In this document: piece by piece, positions 58,656 through 64,000 of the stretch
How the letters are laid out: every line of letters begins with the position of its first letter
Position numbering within the stretch: position 1 is the stretch's first letter
Source of the DNA: Harmonia axyridis
Taxonomy: Eukaryota > Arthropoda > Insecta > Coleoptera > Coccinellidae
Length of the DNA: 64,000 nucleotides
Assembly: GCF_914767665.1 (NCBI RefSeq)
Contig: NC_059502.1
Location: forward strand, 12,834,001 to 12,898,000
Reading direction: 5' to 3'
The notes under the pieces: model-generated
What the model was told of the DNA's origin: nothing
Database searches by the model: none
Seen by the model: the letters and a program-made list of their open reading frames with translations, nothing else
Program-made: the position numbers and the translations under genes

Positions 58656-59905
58656 AGATCAATAGAAAAGTCCCCGGTCTGATGCACAGATGGCGATGCT
58701 AGTATTAAATCCATATGATTTTTAGTTAGTACCAACCTTCAAACGATACGTGTCAAAAATTGACAGCAGTCCGACCATATGTTTGTGAGATAGTGTTGTG
58801 AGTGTAGCTACTTTTGTTAGTTGAAAAAAGATGGAAAATAAATTTCGGGTGCTGATAAAATATTGCTTTTTGAGGGGAAAACATACAGTCGAAGCAAAAT
58901 CTTGGCTTAATGAAAGTATCCGGGGTCTGCACCAGGAGATCAACCATCATAGATTGGTATGCTTAGTTTAAACGTGGTGAAATGAGCGACGAAGACGTCG
59001 AACGCAGTGGACGTCCAAAACAGGCTGTCACCGACGAAAAAATCAAGAAAGTACACATACAAATAATTTTGAATGACCGTAAAGTGAAGTTGATCGAGAT
59101 AGCAGACATTGTGAAGATATCATCTGAAGGTGTACATCATTATTCACGGATATTTGTACATGAGAGAGCTGTGTGCAAAATGGGTGCGCGCGAGCTCACA
59201 ATCGATCAAAATCAACAACGTGTTAATGATTCTGAGCAGTGTTTGAAGCTGTTTAAGTGCACGAGACTTGAATTTTTGCGTCGATATGTGACGATGGATT
59301 AAAAATGGCTCCATCATTTTACTCCGGAGTTCAATCGACAGTCAGGACACTGTACACGATGAACCGAATCCAAAGCGAGGAAAAACACAACAGTCAGCTG
59401 GCAAGGTTATGGCATCATTATCCTGGGATGCGCAAAGTGTAATATTCATTGATTACCTCCAAAAGGGCCAGAATATCAACATCGATTATAATATAGCGTT
59501 AATGGATCATTTGAAGAATGAAATCGTTAAAAAACGGCCTCATTTGAAGAAAAAGAAAGGTGTTGTCTCATCAAGACAATGCGCCGTGTCACAAATCAAT
59601 GAAAACAATGGCAAAATTGCATGAATTGTTTCTGCATCTACCGTGTTCGCCAGATCTGGTCCCTAGCGACTTCTTCCTGTTCTTAGACCTCAAAAGAATG
59701 CTCGCTGGAAAGAAATTTAGCGCCAATGAAGACGCCAAAACTTGAAGCGAAAGACAAAACGTACTACAAAAATGGTATCGAAAACTTAGAAGATCGCTAT
59801 AAGCGCTGTATCGCCCTCGAAGGCAACTATGTTGAATAATAAAATCGAATTTTGCCAAAAAAATGTGTTTTAGTATAGCAGACCGGGGACTTTTCAATTG
59901 GCCTG
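58656..59905 (+). mobile_element. mariner (DD34D), third subfamily, decayed
   Basis: The ends CAATAGAAAAGTCCCCGGTC (58660) and, inverted, CAATTGAAAAGTCCCCGGTC (ending 59900) match at 21 of 22 positions. About 1.25 kb. From about 58831 the transposase reads MENKFRVLIKYCFLRGKH, FKRGEMSDEDVERSGRPK, VTDEKIKKVH, RELTIDQNQQRVNDSEQC and FLRRYVTMD, then a stop at the first catalytic block. The remainder is frameshifted: PHLKKK, HQDNAPCHKSMKTMAKL (second Asp), CSPDLVPSDFFLF (third Asp), YYKNGIENLEDRYKRCIALEGNYVE. Several stops. Different from both the cecropia-like and rosa types here. Confidence 0.87.
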
Positions 59906-60851
59906 TTATGTGAATGAGTAAATGACGTTAGCAAACTGCATAGTCCATACGCTCTGAAATTATCGCGAATGATATAGATTCAGTTATATCAATAATGACA
60001 TAAGTTAAATTGAAATATACCAGCGTTTTATCTCTATATTCATTGTATTTGTTTCCCTCAATTCTCGTTAAAACGTTAAAGAATTGCTATTCCGGAATTA
60101 CTGATTATTCCTTTTAATTTGAGCGTAATTCAATTCTCGACTCATTCATTGGAATATACACTCATTCTCGACTAATTGACCACATGAATCTGTATTTATT
60201 TCAACATTTTACGTTCATATATATACGAAAATTCCCAATTAGAGTAGATAGGTGGCGCTTGTGGTTATTTATACTCCAAACTAAACGACTGTTTCAATTG
60301 TATACCGAAACTCTAATACCTCACCTAGGAATAATTTATGTTTTTGTAAAACATTATAGTGTTGACCCCTTCTAGATAATCATGAATATGAAAAAAGACA
60401 GACAATGGACAAATATTCGATATATTCTCCATTAGGTCAATGTTTCTTCGATATAAATGGAAGTAAAAATATACTTCACCTACAATAGAAAGAATATTGA
60501 TTCGAATATAGTGTGACCAGAAGCAATTATCTTCACCCTACATATTCCTCATATTCATCTAGCATGAATATCGATTGGTGACATTTTCACGTGTTTCAGT
60601 TATGTCGTACTTTTCCATTCACGAATTGAAGATCGAATAACATTCATAATATTAATGTAACCTGTTTCGAAAAATACATATCGAATATCATGCTACCTTC
60701 CAAGTGCCTCATTTCCACACACTTATCTTGTGGATCTTATGTCATCTAACAATAAATTTTCTTCGTATTATGTAAAACTTAATAATATCAGTTATCATCC
60801 AGAATAATATATCGCTTATCGACAGTTTTTATTTTGAATTGAGGTAATATA
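59906..60851. other. no gene seen
   Basis: AT-rich. Frame 60184-60375 (+) has no recognisable motif. Confidence 0.4.
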
Positions 60852-61755
60852 GGGTGTTTTTTTCGAGGTATATAAATTTAAGTTGGCATTACTGTTCAAG
60901 ATGGCGACCGATTTAACATCTGTCAAGTGATTTATTCTCAGTTTGGTTTGGCAATTCATCATGAATAACGCTTGAACAACGCTTGCAAATAGTGCAATTT
61001 CATTTCGAAAATAATGTGCCGTTGTTCCCGATTTTCATAAGCGAATTCTGTTTAGCGTTGAAGCGCACTTCTGGTTGAATGGCTACATCAACAAACAAAA
61101 CTGCCACATTTGGAGTGAAGCTAATCCTCAAGTGTATGTCGAAACACCGTTACATCCAGAAAAACTAACTGTTTGGTGCGCTTTATGGGCTGGTGGAATC
61201 ATTGGTCCGTACTTCTTCAAAAACGATTATGGCCAGAACGTTACAGTCAATGGTCATGATTACTAACTTTTTCATTCCTGAATTGAACAACCATGATGTC
61301 CAGGAGCTGTGGTTCCAACAAGACGGCGCAACATGTCACACAGCTCGTGCCACAATCGATTTATTGAAAGACACGTTTGGTGACCGCCTAATTTCACGTT
61401 TTGGACCTGTGAATTGGCCTCCAAGATCTTGTGATTTGAGACAGCTAGACTACTTTCTGTGGGGCTATGTAAAGTCATTGGTCTATGCGGATAAGCCACA
61501 AACCCTTGACCATTTGGAAGACAACATTCACCGTGTTATTGCCGATATACGGCCACAAATGTTGGAAAAAGTCATCGAGATTTGGACGTCCAGATTGGAC
61601 TACATCCGAGCCAGCCGTGGCGGTCATATGCCAGAAATCATATTCAAAGTGTAATACCACAAGATTATCTTGCGGATAAATAAAATTCATGTCAATCGAA
61701 TAATCCACCGTTGTTTAATTGCAACTTAAAGTTCCATAGATCTAAAAAAACACCA
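60852..61755 (+). mobile_element. rosa-type mariner (DD41D), internally deleted copy 4
   Basis: Left terminal repeat GGGTGTTTTTTTCGAGGTAT, right inverted GGTGTTTTTTTAGATCTATG. The N-terminal part stops at FHFENN and jumps, at a junction different from copies 1 and 3, to PDFHKRILFSVEAHFWLNG, with Val at the first catalytic Asp as in copy 3. The catalytic part continues CHIWSEANPQVYVETPLHP, a 10-codon-scale deletion with frame change near 61255, LWFQQDGATCHTARATID, and SCDLRQLDYFLWGY (third Asp; the usual TP before LD is RQ). It ends GGHMPEIIFKV. About 900 bp, non-autonomous. Confidence 0.88.
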
Positions 61756-63281
61756 TTTACAAGGGTGGGTGAAATTAATGATAAAATGATCTCCGAGATA
61801 GAGAAAAACGAAAGGCTTTTTTAGAGGAACTTACAATGCCATTACCTGTATTGTTTACATGATGAAACCTTCGCGATTTTTTCCCAAATTCAATCATTTA
61901 CTCCTTACTATACTATCTATGTTTCACCAAAAAAAAATTAAATATAAACTGCTCCTTCTAGGTGTAACAGTTTCTTTGTCAGTTATTATATGGTATTATC
62001 CCAACCTATTATTCTATATCAATTCAATTCAATCATTATTAGTCCTTTAAGACATATTATAATGTATAGGACATGTTAACATAAGAATAATCACAATAAA
62101 AGTAAAAAGCAAATTATTATAAAAATCGAGACATGACATGGAGAATCACCTATAGTGAAAAGCTGTTTCTCTAAAATTCATATGAAATATGACCTAAACA
62201 TCCTTATTTAATAACCCAATCCAACTTCTGAAACGAATGTAGTTGCTACTACATTCGAATGGTGCACGTATAATAGATTTCTATATCGAATACAATAATT
62301 CTAATTCCTGGCTAGGAATTTAATTTTCGTTGCAACCAATTCCTCGAATGAAGTTGAAGGAGCCAATCTCTCCTTTTCAATACATTTCCTGGAATTTACT
62401 GTTGTACAAATACCCTCTCCAGGACTGCAAGTTTTATATCGTCGATTCCAAAGCAATTCCAACTTTTAATACTCCACAAAACTCTAAAACTTCGCAGATT
62501 GACCGATGACGTGCAAAGCTTATTGAGTTTAATTTTTTATGTCGCTTGAAAAATGAATAAGTATCTGATATATTGATGTCAATGACATCATAAAAACATA
62601 ATGAGAAGTAAGTATTTCCGTGAAAAAAAATAGTTTTTTATATTTTTGGATCGAGTAAACGAGCTGTCACAGTTCGAACGTTTGGATGATATAATGAAAA
62701 ATAAATAAGGTGTATTTCATTCAATTCAGAAATAAATACATTGGAAAAAATTCATTTCCGAAATAGGAACATTTTTATGTAGTTGTTTGTGAATAATCTT
62801 AACAAAATGGCGAATGCGCGAATATTGAATGATTGAATCACTTCAAGAAAAGGAATAACGGATCCCCATATGAGTATTCAATCAGTGTTTCATTGATAGA
62901 ATGGGATAACAGCTCTATAAATAACCATTGAATTAATTAATTCATTATTATTATATATAATAATTACTTCTACCTCTAAAATTCTTACCTAACCTTTAAG
63001 TATATGTGATCGGGCGGTTGAGTATAAAATGACTTAACTTCAAATTTTTAAGTCCTTCAGTTTATATTCATCATTTTGGAGTTTCAAAAAAGCACGTATA
63101 TTGAATATTCTGAGATATCAATAATTTTTTTTGTACTGATTTTTACTTTCATTAATTTATTAATTTGACAATAATGTTATCTATACACATCCTGATCAGG
63201 AAGATGTCATTTTTTCTTGTTAATAATTCATGAAACGTTAGTGACCGCACTCACATTTTTTTTATTTATTCGGCAACAAAT
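61756..63281. other. no gene seen
   Basis: AT-rich. Frame 61859-62050 (+) is hydrophobic but has no family motif. Nothing else recognised. Confidence 0.4.
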
Positions 63282-64000
63282 TCAAGATGATTTTTGCTGT
63301 TTTGCAACAGATGGTAGTAGCGAAAAATGGTAGTCGAAATAAATAGACCGTAGATGTCATATGATGAGCTAAGGTATTTTTAACAATAACTCCATCGAAA
63401 TATTAGTCGAATTGTGTCTGCATCATAAAGTTGTTTTCGATTAAACATGTCAGCTTAAGAGCCAAATTCTCGTCATTTGCAGGAGGTTTTAATTTTCTGC
63501 ATTAATTTGAATGAATCTACGGCTGAGGCTCATCGAATGCTCTCAAATACCAATGATGAAGCCGCCATTATGAAAGAACGTGCCGAGAGTGGTATCAAAG
63601 CTTCAAGAACGGTGATTTTGACGTCGAAGTATGGAAGTATGATTTTGACGTTGTAGCATGGTGGTGGAAGAGAGAAGGTTTTTCGAAGATGCAGAATTGG
63701 AGGCATTACTTGATCAAGATTTGTGTCAAATGCAACAAAAATTGACAGGATCATTGGAAGTGACAAGCCATTTCAAAACGTCTGAAAGTCATGGAAAATA
63801 TTCAGAAACAAAGAAATTGGCTGCCGTACGAGTTGAAGCCGAGAGAATTTGAACGGAGTTTGTTTGCTTGTGAACAGCTGCTTCCAAGGACAAAGACGGA
63901 AGGGATTTCTGCATTGCATTCTGTAGACGAAAAACGCTCGAAAAAACGGGTTCATTACGATAATCCCAAAAGACGAGAATCATGGGGATATCCCGGTAAT
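63282..64000 (+). mobile_element. mariner (DD34D, cecropia-like), decayed, cut by the window edge
   Basis: The left end is poorly preserved (TTGCTGTTTTGCAACAG in place of the relatives' CTTCTGCCGTTTTGCTG). The 5' leader (AATAAATAGACCGTAGATGTC) and the transposase follow in broken frames: N-terminal ESTAEAHRML-like sequence, RMFEDAELEALLDQDL-like, RREFERSLFACEQLL-like, then RVHYDNPKRRESWGYPG at the right edge. Frameshifts occur about every 100 bp. The rest of the element lies beyond the window. Confidence 0.8.

Noticed and set aside
59589..59897. 102-codon minus frame
   Set aside because: Antisense of the mariner transposase C-terminal region.

Overview
This is AT-rich eukaryotic DNA, almost certainly from an insect. 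It has spliced exons with GT/AG boundaries, several mariner and Tc1-like transposon families typical of arthropods, a full-length non-LTR retrotransposon, and many foldback and miniature repeats. A beetle is my guess from the style of the repeats; the sequence does not prove it. Nothing looks bacterial, and I found no rRNA, tRNA or CRISPR array.

One host gene can be supported. Four exons on the + strand (35003-35252, 47793-47860, 53454-53936, 55627-56047) join in frame through good splice sites. They encode about 407 residues of an extracellular-type protein with CUB-like modules running into the start of a C-type lectin domain. Both ends are missing: more exons are expected upstream, and the lectin domain should continue beyond 56047, probably past the window. 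Its introns are filled with transposons. The 12.5-kb intron holds three rosa-type (DD41D) mariner derivatives, a LINE fragment and a composite foldback element. The 5.6-kb intron holds an intact LINE that ends about 110 bp before the next splice acceptor.

Layout. 1-9 kb: gene-poor, with acagggtg-type repeats, one copy of a dispersed repeat (3.5-4.0 kb) and a transposase scrap. 9.1-10.7 kb: a decayed ORF split by a 1,052-bp palindrome. 11.9-12.5 kb: a C-rich island of unknown role. 12.5-17 kb: AT-rich, with only a LINE tail. 17-27.6 kb: a mariner/Tc1 cluster, including a copy (22766-24050) one base short of an intact 345-residue transposase frame. 28.8-34.6 kb: hairpin-rich repeats, among them a palindrome of about 1.6 kb (31076-32660). 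35-56 kb: the CUB/lectin gene. 56.3-64 kb: LINE and mariner remnants, plus a perfect 195-bp palindrome with a hammerhead-ribozyme-like motif between 16-bp direct repeats.

The unusual part of the window is its inverted-repeat biology. Several foldback elements of different sizes share one design: an AT-rich TAGTATATT-type end next to a GC-rich hairpin with a variable tip. Two of the palindromes could give long double-stranded RNA if transcribed.
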